Of a DNA stretch of 64,000 bases, positions 1-10,904 are shown piece after piece. A program made the translations under genes and the position numbers. The stretch is from positions 35,650-99,649 of the forward strand of contig WTPW01000016.1 in NCBI GenBank assembly GCA_009809945.1. Reading direction: 5' to 3'. How positions within the stretch are numbered: the first letter of the stretch is position 1; every line of letters begins with the position of its first letter. A model generated the notes under the pieces. It worked only from the letters and a program-made list of their open reading frames with translations. It was not told the origin of the DNA and did no database searches. The stretch comes from Gigaspora margarita (taxonomy: Eukaryota > Glomeromycota > Glomeromycetes > Diversisporales > Gigasporaceae).

Positions 1-380
1 ATTGAAGTTCTTTGACATTCACATTAATATTTTCTAATGTTCTTTTAGTTCGTCGAAACTCTCTTTACGATTCTTAATGATCTTGTGATAGTTTTTTAAA
101 GATTTTTCTAAAGATCATTTAATACTTTCTTTATAGTATTTTGATGTTCACACTAATATTTTCTAAAGTTCTTTTAGTTCGTCGAAATTCTCTTTACAAT
201 TTTATGATCTCGTAATAGTTTTTTCTTACAGATCATTTAATATTTTTTTTGAGTTCTTTGATATTTACATTAATATTTTCTAACATTTTTTTAGTTCTCT
301 TTACAATTATTTAATGATCTTGTGATGGTTTTTTAATGATTTACTATGGATTACTTAATATTTTCTTGGAATTTCTTTGA
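1..380. repeat. AT-rich tandem repeat, about 120-bp unit, three copies
   Basis: Three diverged copies of a unit containing TTCTTTGACATTCACATTAA, TTAGTTCGTCGAAA and AATGATCTTGTGATAG start near 5, 138 and 248. No open frame of note crosses it. A satellite that may continue left of the window. Confidence 0.7.
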
Positions 381-454
381 CAATTTCTTCATATTTCTTC
401 TCTATATAATTTTTTAATAATTTTTAATAGGTTTATTAATTTTACTGTAGTTAC

Positions 455-1010
455 TTTATTATTTGTTATTTTTGTTGTAATTATGAATATAATAAATATA
501 TATATAAAATAATAAATCAAAAAAAGTATTATTGTAAAATAATTACAAATATATTGTAATAAAATTGTTATAATATCGTAAACACATAGTAGAAATTCTG
601 TTGAAAAATTTTTATTAAATTGTGACAATTTAATTACTAAATCACGAATATATTGCTGCTTAATTGTTGGTAAATGGTTATAATGCCATCACAAAGTAGT
701 TACAATATTGTTATAATATTGTTACGATGTAGTTACCATAATTGTAACTTTATTGTAGTAATATTATTTTAATATTTAAAAATAATCATATCAATTTAGT
801 AACCAACTAGTTACTTAATCATAAATATGTTTTTGCATTATCGCAAATATATTTTTGCATTATCGTAATTTGATTTATTTTAAATATTGTTATAATATTG
901 TCACGATGTGGTTACCATAATCGTAACTTCATTGTAGCAATTTTATATTAATATAAAAAATAAATTGTATCAATTTGGTAACAATTTAGTGACTACTTAA
1001 TTATAATATT
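455..1010. repeat. Direct repeats around a GTTACCATAATTGTAAC motif
   Basis: The block GTTATAATATTGTTACGATG followed by GTTACCATAATTGTAAC and a TATCAATTTAGTAAC stretch occurs at about 700-830 and again at about 885-1005; weaker related sequence lies at 455-660. The reading frames here are low-complexity Ile/Phe strings and do not look coding. Confidence 0.55.
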
Positions 1011-1560
1011 ATTAAAAAATTATAAATTTCTGTAAAGTAGACTGTTTGAAAAAAATTCTCGTGGCGAAATAAAGTAAAAACGACAAATTAATAAGTGATC
1101 TACATACTGTAAAACAGTTTTCTTTAATTTTCTCCATTATGTTTATAATGTACCAGCTCTTCAAAGATGCATTTTGGCACTTTTTTATACCTAATAGATT
1201 AATTTTTAAGTCAGAGGTTTTATGCTTGAAAAGAATCATGCGAATATAGGTAAAACAATTGCCTATCTTCGAAGGTACATATTTTTGTAGAAAGAAGGTC
1301 ATTTTTTATTCTTCATATATTTGGATTCGTAGAAGCTTCAGCAACAACTTTAAGGAATAGGCATATTTAGATAAGAGTTTTGGTAGAAATCTTAAAAATG
1401 TAAATTCATTGTTTTGTATAATTTGTGAAAATCATATGATAAAATTTTAGATGTGACAAATCATGTGACTGTTAATGAAAATGATTAAGTTATGATCTGT
1501 TCGTCGAATTTGATAAGTTTTTGATTCTGGATAAAATAGATCGTTAAGATTCTTAACGAT
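1011..1560. other. Gene-free stretch
   Basis: AT-rich sequence with a short minus-strand frame (1012-1302) that has no recognisable domain and no splice context. I see nothing that can be supported as a gene. Confidence 0.5.
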
Positions 1561-3515
1561 CTNTTCTTAAATCATTAAGTTACAGCTGTTCTAAAAATTT
1601 GGCCAAATTCGATAAGTTATTGATTCTGGTATGATCAGTATAATAAAATAATTAATAAAAGCTATTTTTGTATCATAATAATCATTTTACAATGCCAAAA
1701 CAATAATGTCAATAATTTTAAATTTCATTCGAATGCTTGTCCTACAAGTTTGGTATGCTTAGTTTGTACGAAAATTTATGAAAAAACTGTTCATATCAAC
1801 CAATAAACCTATGTAAAAATAGAATCGAATATAAACTAGGCTTTTATATCATAAGTTAATGATCTAAAATAGATCATTAAGAATCTTAACAATCGTTAAT
1901 AATCTATTTTAGATCGTTAAGAATCTTAATGATCTATTTTAGATCATTTACTTAAAGATCTATTTTAGATTGTTAAGAGTTAATGATCTAAAATAGATTG
2001 TTAAGTTTCTTAACGATCTATTCTTAAATCATTGATTCTGGTATGATCAGTATAATAAAATAATTAATAAAAACTATTTTTGTATCATAATGATCATTTT
2101 ACAATAATGTCAACGATTTTAAATTTTCATTCGAATGCTTGTTCAACATGTTTGGTGTGCTTAGTTTGTATGAAAATTTATGGAAAAAACTGTTCATATC
2201 AACCAATAAACCTATGTAAAAAAGAATCAAATATAAACTAGACTTTTAATACCATAAGTTAATGATCTAAAATAGATCATTAAGANTCTTAANGATCTAT
2301 TTTAAATCGTTAAGAATCTTAATGATCTATTTTAGATCATTTACTTAAAGATCTATTTTAGATTGTTAAGATTCTTAATGATCTATTTGTTAGATCTTTT
2401 AAGTTAATGATCTAAAGTAGATTATTAAGATTCTTAACGATCTATTCTTAAATCAATCATTAATTCCGGTATGATCAGTATAATAAAATAATTAATAAAG
2501 CTATTTTTGTATCATAATGATCATTTTACGATAATGTCAACAATTTTAAATTTTCATTCGAATGCTTGTCCAAAATGTTTGGTGTACTTAGTTTGTATAA
2601 AAATTTATAGAAAAAACTGTTCATGTCAATCAATAAACCTATATAAATAAAGAATCGTATATAAACTAGGCTTTTATATCATAAGTTAATGATCTAAAAT
2701 AGATCGTTAAGAATCTTAACAATCTATTTTAAATCATTAATGATTGTTAAGAATCTTAATGATCTATTTTAAATCATTAATGATCGTTAAGAATCTTTAC
2801 AATCTATTTTAAATCATTAACAATATATTTTAAATTGTTAATCATTTACTTAAAGATTTAAAAATAGATTGTTAAGAATCTTAATGATCTATTTTAGATC
2901 GTTAAGATTCTTAATGATCTATTTTTTAGATCTTTAAGTTAATGATCTAAAATAGATCATTAAGATTCTTAATGATCTATTCTTAAATCATTAAGTTACA
3001 GCTGTTCTAAAAATTTGGCTAAATTGATAAGTTATTGATTCCGGTATGATCAGTAATGATCATTTTACAATGTCAAAACAATAATGTCAACAATTTTTAA
3101 ATTTTCATTCGAATGCTTGTCCAACATGTTTGGTGTACCTAGTTTGTATGAAAATTTATAGAAAAAACTGCATGTCAACCAATAAACCCATGTAAAAAAG
3201 GAATCAAATATAAACTAGGCTTTTATATTATAAGTTAATGATCTAAAATAGATTGTTAAAATTCTTAACAATTTATTTTAAATTGTCAATGATATAAAAT
3301 AGATCGTTAAGAATCTTAACGATCTATTTTTTTAGATCTTTTAAGTTAATGATCTAAAATAGATTGTTAAGATTCTTAATGATCTATTTTTAAGTTACAG
3401 CTGTTCTAAAAATTTGGCCAAATTTGATGCTATTGATTCTAGTATGATCAGTATAATAAAATAATTAAATAAAAGCTATTTTTGTATCATAATAATCATT
3501 TTACGAGTGATTTTA
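1560..3515. repeat. Long-unit satellite (about 400-450 bp), head to tail
   Basis: Successive copies share, in order, TTACAGCTGTTCTAAAAATT, TTGATTCTGGTATGATCAG, TAAAAGCTATTTTTGTATCA, ATTCGAATGCTTGTCC, TTTGGTGTGCTTAGTTTGTA, AACCAATAAACC and ATATAAACTAGGCTTTTAT, then a run of short palindromic units. Copies begin near 1566, 2030, 2455, 2988 and 3390 (last one short); a displaced copy lies at 5010-5270. Some copies lack the TTACAGCTG head. Confidence 0.85.
1850..3395. repeat. Palindromic GATCTATTTTAGATC / TTAAGAATCTTAA repeats
   Basis: Dense runs of self-complementary modules: AATGATCTAAAATAGATC followed by GTTAAGAATCTTAACGATC. Each module is a near-perfect palindrome and successive modules overlap, so the DNA can fold into serial hairpins. 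They occupy the end of each long satellite unit and recur at 4330-4990, 5270-5600 and 10905-11690. Confidence 0.85.
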
Positions 3516-4320
3516 AATTTTTAATTGCACACATAGTTCAAGGAGTACAACCCTTAAAAAATGTTTAGTCAGTTTGGTGGTAAATTGTCCTATTCACATA
3601 CAGTGTGTACCTATGATTTCATTTATATAAAACTTTAATTTTAAATTACTATTTGCTTTAAAACAAGAATTTAGTGTGTACATTAAGATTAGATTTCACT
3701 GATTACAACAACATGATCATAATATTCATAATATACTGCATGTCCTCCAAGTAATTATGCAGACTAATCATCCCAGTGAATTAAAATAGTATTTGCAAAA
3801 CATAAATAAGCTATGATAATGCATTTAAAGCTGTATTTAAAATTTGCAACATAATATTATAAGGGATTTAAGAACTTATTTTCTTGTTTTGGTTTAAGTA
3901 ATTACGTACATAATTTTATTAGTTTAATCTGTGAAGCAAATCAATTTCTAATATTAAAACATGGAAGCATATTGTCATTGATAATGAATAATTATTATTC
4001 TAATAATTTAATCAACTTTGAAAATTAGAACCTCTTCAACCATCAAGCCTCCTACCATTCTCTAAGACAGCAGGCCGATTCAAATTTTTAATTACCTAAA
4101 AAAAATAGTTACATTAAACCAAATTATATTTATTCAATAGATCTTAAAAATATATATTTACTATTAAAAATTTCATATTATATGCATTAAAAAAAGTTTT
4201 TAATACGTGAAATAATCGTAACTATAATAACGAACCAAAATTTTCAAATTTATATGAATTCGTTCAAAAATATTGACATACAAGAACATCTATCTATTTG
4301 TCTGAATCCCGGATTGATGT
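3515..4320. other. Mostly gene-free, one exon-like island
   Basis: AT-rich DNA without long frames. The exception is a short island at 4030-4096 whose base composition stands out; on the minus strand it follows a T-rich AG and reads NRPAVLENGRRLDG before a stop. This could be a terminal exon of a decayed gene or TE. I cannot assign it. Confidence 0.3.
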
Positions 4321-4329
4321 TATTTTTAA

Positions 4330-4990
4330 TATGGTCTAAAATAGATTGTTAAGAATTTTAACGATCTATTTTAAATTATTAATGTTTAACTAATCAACTA
4401 ATTGACCAATCAATTAACTGATTAATTGATTAATATCGATTAATCAATTAATCGATTAATCGATTAGTTAATTAGTTAAACATAATATTAATTGATTTTT
4501 TAAAAATTAATCAATTATAAATTTTTGTCTGATTCGTAATACTACTAACATGTACAATCGTTAAGATTCTTAATGATCATAATTTTCATACACAATCATT
4601 AAGATTCTTAATGATCATAATTTTAATGCCCAATCGTTAAGATTCTTAATGATCATAATTTTCATGCATTTAAAAATAGATCGTTAAGATTCTTAATGAT
4701 TTAAAAATAGATCATTTAATGATCTTAAGATTCTTAACAATCTAAAATAGATCATTAATGATTTAAAACAGATTGTTAAGATTCTTAACGATCTAAAATA
4801 AATCTTTAATGATTTAAAATAAATCTTTAAGAACTTTAATGATCTATTTTAGATTATTAAGTTATAGATCATTAAGAATATTAACAATCTATTTTAAATC
4901 GTTAAAAATCTATTTTAACAGTTACATGATTTGTCACACAGATCACAGAGGTAAATTTTTTACTAATGATCTAAAATAGATCATTAAGAT
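4330..4990. repeat. Second block of palindromic GATC/TTAAGATTCTTAA repeats
   Basis: Same modules as at 1850-3395, here partly in a CAATCGTTAAGATTCTTAATGATCATAATTTTCATGC context that itself repeats three times (4553-4675). Confidence 0.8.
4385..4488. repeat. About 100-bp foldback of ATTAATCGATT motifs
   Basis: The arms read GTTTAACTAATCAACTAATT and, on the other side, the complement AATTAGTTAAAC; between them ATTAATTGATTAATCGATT repeats. An extended imperfect hairpin. No coding potential. Confidence 0.6.
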
Positions 4991-5141
4991 TCTTAACAAT
5001 CTTTTTTTAAATCATTAAGTTACAGCTGTTCTAAAAATTTGGCCGAATTCGATAAGTTATTGATTCTAGTATGATTAGCATAATAAAATAATTAATAAAA
5101 GCTATTTTTGTATCATATAATCAATGATTTTAAATTTTTAT

Positions 5142-5207
5142 TCAAATGCTAGAGGTTGGACCTGTGAACCCTTATCCAGATATCTGGATTCAAGCTCTAT
5201 TGAGTGC
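5142..5207. mobile_element. 50-bp hAT-type micro-MITE with 8-bp TSD
   Basis: A 50-bp palindrome (5150-5199) starts TAGAGGTTGGACC and ends GGATTCAAGCTCTA around a TCCAGATATCTGGA core. It interrupts a satellite copy exactly where other copies read TCGAATGCTTGTCC. The flanks are TCAAATGC (5142-5149) and TTGAGTGC (5200-5207), both derivable from TCGAATGC. TAGAG tips and an 8-bp TSD fit hAT. Too short to encode anything, so it must have been mobilised in trans or be a deletion relic. Confidence 0.75.
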
Positions 5208-5269
5208 TTGTCCAACATGTTTAGTGTGCTTAGTTTGTACGAAAATTTATAGAAAATTGAATATAAACT

Positions 5270-5600
5270 AGACTTTTATATCATAATGATCTAAAATAGA
5301 TCATTAAAAATTTTAACGATCTATTTAAATCATTAATAATTAGAAATTCCCATCGTTAGATATAGCAAATCGAAAATAGCAAAGTGCAATTATATTTTTT
5401 ATAAGTTAATATTCGTTTATACACTTGTATTTACTAGGGCACTCGTGACGGGATAATAATTTTATCATAAAGAGACTAGAGAACATAAAGACAATGATCT
5501 AAAATAGATCGTTAAGATTCTTAACAATCGATTTTTAAATCATTAATGATCTAAAATAGATCATTAAGAATCTTAATGATTATGATCTATTAATGATTCA
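5270..5600. repeat. Palindromic repeat block continued
   Basis: GATCTAAAATAGATC/TTAAGATTCTTAA modules at 5285-5335 and 5490-5600, separated by unrelated AT-rich DNA. Confidence 0.75.
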
Positions 5601-5659
5601 TTTTATTTACTCTACTATGTTAAATCACATATAAAAGAAGTAAAAAATAATTTTTATCT

Positions 5660-5701
5660 ACACATATACACAAACACACACATACACACATACACACACA
5701 C

Positions 5702-5736
<35 letters not shown>

Positions 5737-5759
5737 TACACACACACACATACACACAA

Positions 5760-5805
<46 letters not shown>

Positions 5806-5810
5806 ACAGT
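5660..5810. repeat. (CA)n microsatellite
   Basis: About 150 bp of CA dinucleotides with interspersed TACA variants. The purest run is at about 5763-5799. It ends about 20 bp before the ATG of the RING-family pseudogene, so it would sit in its promoter or 5' leader. Confidence 0.95.
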
Positions 5811-5830
5811 ATTTACCTTGCTCTTAAAAA

Positions 5831-7286
5831 ATGAATGAATTAAAAAAATTTGGTAGCAAACTGCAATATATTGATGATCCAAATCAAATTCCTACAGAAT
5901 ATCACACTCCAAACATCTGTATACCTTGCAAAACTGATATTTCACTAAAGTTTTCTGAATCATTAGCCATCTTAGAATGCTATCACATTTTTTATCTCAA
6001 ATGTATACTTAATGCGGAATGCTATCCTTGTCAGTTAGCTGATGATAATTCTATGAATAATAAACAGGAAGTCTTAATTGCAAATACTCTTATGAGCCTT
6101 TCTTATCTTTCTAATACCGAAGTCATAGCATCTGGCCAAGCAACCCAACCAAATTCAGAATCTGGCTAAGCAAACCAATTGAATTCAGAATCTGGCCTAG
6201 CAAACCAATTGAATTCAGAATCTGGCCAAGCAAACCAACAAAATTCTAAATCTGGCCAAGCAAACCAACAAAATTCAGAATCTGGCCAAGCAAACCAACA
6301 AAATTCTGAATATGACAAAGCAAACAAATTGAAAATGTCTAGAAAATGATCCCAAAAACAGGCAAGTAATATGATATTAATTGATTATTAATTTATATTG
6401 TAGTTAGAGGTGNGAACTGAAATCNAAAAAGNAAACTACAACAATATCAATTGATCAATTATTAATTTCCTTTTTTGAATTTTAGTTCATACCTTTAGTT
6501 GTAGTTTTCTTTTTGATTTTAATTAATACTCTACATGTTTATAACTTTATAAAAATAATTCTTTGGCAATATTTAAATAACATTTTTGTTACTTTGTTTT
6601 AAAAAAAAGCTCAACTCTCTGCATCTCAATCATCCAATTCTACTCAAACTCAAGAACTAGAATCTGATGATGAACAATTACCAGAACATGCAAGTATTTA
6701 TATTTAGATAGCTGCATTTTTAAATAAAGTTAGTTAAAATAATTAATTTTTGATTTTAATTTAGAACCCTCTTCGAAAAACAACAAAACAAAAAAAACAG
6801 TATAAAATTCCTGGATTAATTCGTGAATTAATCACAGATACTTCTAATAATAATGAATAGGAGCCTGTGGAAGTTATAGAAGCTGAAGGACCTACGGAAT
6901 CTATTGGTAAATATCTGGTGGATTTATATAAAGCTGCAAGTGATGCTTTAGCTAATACTGCAAAAGTTATACAATATGAGATTAAAAGTTGGTATAACTA
7001 TGCAAATAAATACGAAAATAGAGTTAAAGAATTAATAAAAACAGAGATAAGGGAAAAAGTGGCTAGAACAGCTATATATAAGGAGATAGTACCATTTTTA
7101 TTAGTATCCTCAAAAATAAATTTGCGTCAAAAAACGCATAAGGCACGCAATATTTTGTACTTATTTAGCAATATAGGTGTTGATAAAATTCAACAAATTA
7201 GAACTTATAGTACTAATAATATTGCAAGCTATAATGCAGATGAATTAGAATTAATCATAGATTATGTAAAAAACATTTTTAATTAA
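5831..7286 (+). pseudogene. Broken RING-headed lineage-specific family gene
   Basis: The N-terminal exon (from ATG 5831) reads NICIPCKTDI, then AILECYHIFYLKC, then CYPCQ: the Cys/His spacing of a RING-like zinc finger (residues about 29-67). It runs into decapeptide repeats, then a short Ser/Gln/Glu exon (about 6608-6689), then a last exon (6765-7286) with YKIPGLIREL, EPVEVIEAEGPTE and VGVDKI-like VDKIQQIRTYSTNNI. As I recall, this head-and-tail layout is a repeated family of unknown function in Rhizophagus. The frame is broken by TAA at 6167, TGA at 6347 and TAG at 6858, each one transition away from CAA, CGA and CAG. Intron 6690-6764 fits the frame only if a GC donor (GCAAGT) is used. RING suggests ubiquitin ligase activity in intact relatives, but that is inference. 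Confidence 0.7.
6124..6335 (+). repeat. 30-bp coding minisatellite (NSESGQANQQ)
   Basis: About seven copies of AATTCAGAATCTGGCCAAGC plus AAACCAACAA, phase-preserving, encoding the decapeptide NSESGQANQQ inside the RING-family pseudogene. Stop 6167 lies in an early copy where the CAA of GQANQ is TAA; another copy has CTA. Confidence 0.9.
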
Positions 7287-7289
7287 ATT

Positions 7290-7785
7290 TTTTTGTAATT
7301 TTGTATATTAATAACCAAATGCATCTATTACTATTGAAAACTTCTAAATATACATATATAGTGGCATTTATAAATAGTGCACAATATATAGTTATTGGGT
7401 GCATAGCAGCTAATAACTGCAGTTATTCATCAAAAATTTTGATGAATAAAGTTCTTATTCATCAGAGATTTTGTAAGTACCAAAATAAATGATCCATTAC
7501 GAAATTTTTTAACTAGATAATTATTGATGTATAATGAAAAATGTTATATATATCGATTAAGTTATAATAATTTAAATGCATATTTTTCATATTCTTTATT
7601 TTAATTATTTGTAATTAATAAAATTTAATTGCTTGTCGATTTGCCAAAAAATGTATATTTAGTATTACTACTCATTTAATAAATATGAGCAATAAGTTTG
7701 TTATAATAATCATATTTAAGTATGTTGTGTAATCATATTGGTGGTATTATTTGATACGATTGAAAAAAATGATTAAAATCTTTAT
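7290..7785. other. Gene-free 3' flank
   Basis: AT-rich sequence after the pseudogene stop. Several AATAAA-like motifs (for example near 7615) could serve polyadenylation. The frame at 7301-7492 has no recognisable domain. Confidence 0.4.
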
Positions 7786-8330
7786 TATTAAATAATCGAT
7801 TTTAATCGTTTTTTTAAAAAACCATTACATATCGATTACTATCTAAATAGATAAAAATTAATTATTATCTAAATAGATAAAAATTGATTATTATCCTAAA
7901 TCGATAAAAATCTATAAGGGGGATTATAATCGATACATATCTATCTAAATAGATAAATCGATTATATATCGATTACTATCTAAATAGATAAAAATCGATT
8001 ACTATCTAAATAGATAAAAATCGATTATTACCCTAAATCAATAAAATCTATAGGGGGGATTGTAATCGATACATATCTATCTAAATAGATAAAATCGATT
8101 ATATATCGATTACTATCTAAATAGATAAAAATCGATTACTATCTAAATAGATAAAAATTGATTATTATTCTAAATCGATAAAAATCTGTAGAGAGGATTG
8201 TAATCAATACATATCTATCTAAATAGATAAAAATCGATTACTATCTAAATAGATAAAAATTGATTATTATCCTAAATCGATAAAAATCTATAGGGGATTG
8301 TAATTGATAAATATTTTAGCTGTTACATAT
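7786..8330. repeat. Tandem repeat, about 130-bp composite unit
   Basis: Roughly four units, each built from short modules (ATCGATTACTATCTAAATAG, ATAAAAATCGATTATTACCC, TAAATCGATAAAAATCTATA) and a GGGGGATTGTAATCGATACA punctuation. The G-run (positions about 7918, 8055, 8198 weaker, 8293) marks each unit. AT-CGAT palindromes throughout. No ORF. Confidence 0.9.
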
Positions 8331-9000
8331 CGATATGAATTTTGGTAATGTTAGGCAACACGTGCTGCGCAGCAGGGTATTACCATATTATGATGATCTG
8401 CATGAAACTTTTTTTTACTATAAATATAAGCTTTCTACTTTTTTAAAACTCTTTCCAATTAGCTTAAAATGTCTAAATATTAAGGAATGGACNCANCATA
8501 TNNNGGTTACCTGGGTTACCCNTNGNTAGGCNNTNTAANTNGGTAAAAAGATCCCATTACNCAGNTAAAACAGNTAACTGATCAAATATAAAATAATTGC
8601 NAATAAAATTTCTGAAATGATAAAATAATAATTTTGTTCTTAGGTAATTGAATATTTTGTCATAGAGCATATGTTCGTATCTATTTGCATTTATTTTTGC
8701 TATCATTATTGTTGAATTGACCAATAATGTGATTTTTAAAATAAATCCAGATTTCGTTTTAACAATCGAATTCAAATCTGCACTAGCTTGAATTCTCGTT
8801 ACTTTTTAAAAACTTGCAATTCAGGAACGTAGTCATGCTTGCATAACGAAGTGTATAGTTAACTGCTATATAGAACGGTGTCGACAAAATCTTGCATTTG
8901 ATTGGGCGTATAGTTTTACATATTAATGGTCATATTAAGATAGCACATACTTACATATTAATATTATATAATGGAACGAAATTAGATGAGAATTTTCTGT
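8331..9000. other. Gene-free, ambiguous bases, small hairpin
   Basis: A short hairpin at 8343-8384 pairs GGTAAT with ATTACC around a TGCTGCGCAGCA palindrome. Bases around 8490-8580 include many N, so frames there are unreliable. No gene supported. Confidence 0.4.
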
Positions 9001-9350
9001 TGAATTTATGTCAATTATATGTTTTATCTATAGCAGAGCATTTGTTATGTCTTGTACTTGTTCTTGCACTTGCACTTATTCTTGTACTTGAAACCATTAT
9101 ACAAAACGTTTTCATATTCGTGAACTTTTTTAGCCCAAAATAGTTTGTAAATATTAGGCAATCAAACAACAAAAGTAAATTTAGAAAATTCACATTCATG
9201 ATTTTGTGTTGTTTAAACGCATTAATTAAACATTAAAAAATGATATAATAATTACTCAACACATGATAATAGTCATAATCATCTTACGTATTTCTGTTAG
9301 TTTTTCTACATTTAGATCACATTTTTCAGATACGACCAATCAAAAATGTT
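9000..9350 (+). repeat. Dispersed repeat family R1, copy 1
   Basis: Shares with 22260-22515 (opposite strand) and 55790-56100 (same strand) the segments CTTGTACTTGTTCTTGCACT, ATCAAACAACAAAAGTAAAT, AAAAATGATATAATAATTAC and TATTTCTGTTAGTTT...CACATTTTTCAG. Copy 1 has both halves. No coding domain; ends not defined. Probably a non-autonomous element or TE fragment. Confidence 0.65.
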
Positions 9351-9575
9351 AAAGCGAACAGATCTAGAATTGAAGTATATAGATAGATTAGAATGTTAAT
9401 TATACTTATTTTTAATTTAATTTTTCTATATAAAATTTTGATGGGATAAAATGCGCATGATTCGAAAACAATGCGTATTAATGCACATGCATGAAACCCA
9501 TCTCTACTATGTACATATTTTCTTCTTCAACACTTTATTGATTCGTAAGGGTATAACTTCTGGCTCGTGTAATTT

Positions 9576-9843
9576 GTTATAATCAGTGTTGGCAACTTTT
9601 GCGGGCAAACAATTTTTGAGGGCTGGCCAGATGGCCAACTGGCTAACAGCCAATGGCCAATGACCAAATTTTGGTCAAAAATTTATAATTTATATAATTT
9701 AGCCAATCATATTGCAAAGTTTGACTATATAAATGTTTGCTATTTTGGCCAAATAATTTTTTGCCCATTTTGGCCATTTGGCTGTGGCTATTGGCCAAGG
9801 CTAGTGGCTGGCCAAATAGCCAAGTGACAATACTAGTTATAAT
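9576..9843. mobile_element. 252-bp hAT-type MITE with 8-bp TSD GTTATAAT
   Basis: The element 9584-9835 begins CAGTGTTGGCAACTT and ends in the imperfect complement AAGTGACAATACTA. It is flanked by GTTATAAT at 9576-9583 and 9836-9843. The interior is foldback-like and rich in TGGCCA motifs, which stand out in this AT-rich DNA. CAG tips and an 8-bp TSD fit hAT. Its middle (TTAGCCAATCATATT) resembles the middle of the hAT MITE at 30374-30957. Confidence 0.8.
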
Positions 9844-9996
9844 GTATATCTAAATATACTAAAACAACTCTGATCTTGAAATTCAAGCTAATAACTTGGG
9901 ATGCAGGTTTGTTATATCAAAAATTTTACGAGTTTAATTGGCAGGCGAAAGATCCGAAGGATCACAGGTCATTTTTCTTAATAATTAAAAAAGCAA

Positions 9997-10049
9997 CTGG
10001 CTTTGAATTTAATGTACTAACCTGGACCATGCATTAAATTCAAAGCCAG
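9997..10049. repeat. Perfect 18-bp inverted repeat
   Basis: CTGGCTTTGAATTTAATG (9997-10014) and its exact reverse complement (10032-10049) around a 17-base loop, just upstream of the Crypton-like exons. Could be an element end or a local hairpin. Confidence 0.8.
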
Positions 10050-10109
10050 ATGCACTGTTATTGGATGCTAAACATTCAGTAACAGATTTATTTTTCTTTT
10101 TCTTTATAG

Positions 10110-10705
10110 CAAATAAATCACTTGAGCTTAATCATGTCGATTACTGGACACAAAAGTGAAAGTTCTGTTAGAATTTATTCACATTCTTCTGAATAGCAAA
10201 TGAAAGAAAGTAACTTAAATTTAAACTTTGATAATTTTTTAATTAGTATTAATAATTGTTACATTAGTTAAATATTTGTTTTTTAGACTAGCCCAAGTGT
10301 ACAATCTATTGAACTAAATAGCCAAGATAATGATGATCCAGTAATATACAATTTTTTTTTTTAGCATTATATAAATACTAATTTAATATTTATTCTTAGA
10401 TTGATTTAAATGTACAAACTTTTGAACTAAGCAATAAAGATATTAATAATCCGGTAATGTAAATAATAAGTTTTTATTATTTTTTTTTTATATTAATTTT
10501 CTTAAGCATGCATTTTTTTTAGATTAATCCTGATTTTCAAACCCGTGCACTATTATCAGATCTTCAAATTAACACTACTACTCAAACCCATCCTGGTATT
10601 TATGGTTTTGGAAATTCTCAAACCCATCATGGTATTTACGGTCCTAGAAATTCTCATCCTAATGCATTCAAAAAAAATCCAATGATTGGGAGCATCAACT
10701 CTTGA
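10110..10705 (+). pseudogene. C-terminal exons of a Crypton-like tyrosine recombinase
   Basis: After an acceptor (TTTATAG, 10107-10109) the frame reads INHLSLIMSITGHKSESSVR then IYSHSSE. The GHxS...Y layout resembles the final His and nucleophilic Tyr of tyrosine recombinases, as in Cryptons. A TAG at 10194 interrupts it, then a donor-like GTAACT. Two 54-bp exons follow (10287-10340 and 10400-10453), each bounded by TAG acceptor and GTAAT donor and encoding related 18-mers (TSPSVQSIELNSQDNDDP, IDLNVQTFELSNKDINNP). A last exon (10523-10705) has two HPGIYG/HHGIYG repeats and a stop. The upstream catalytic part is absent. The YR assignment is from motif memory only; phase from exon 1 to 2 does not fit, which suggests decay. 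Confidence 0.5.
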
Positions 10706-10904
10706 AAAGAAAAAAGAAAAATTCACAAATTACTATTAATTATTATATTACAGCTAGTACTGTAATTTTCAAATAAATTTATATTGTATAATACGTATAT
10801 TTAATGTAATCAGTATTTATAAGATATATTTAAATTTGTTTAATAAAGTTTAAATTCCAATATTATTGGAATTTATTAATAAAAAATAATATATTATTTA
10901 TAAT

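Noticed and set aside
5658-5882. Minus-strand Val/Cys-rich frame
   Set aside because: It is the translation of the CA microsatellite.
8335-8529. 64-codon plus-strand frame
   Set aside because: It ends in ambiguous bases and shows no domain or splice context.
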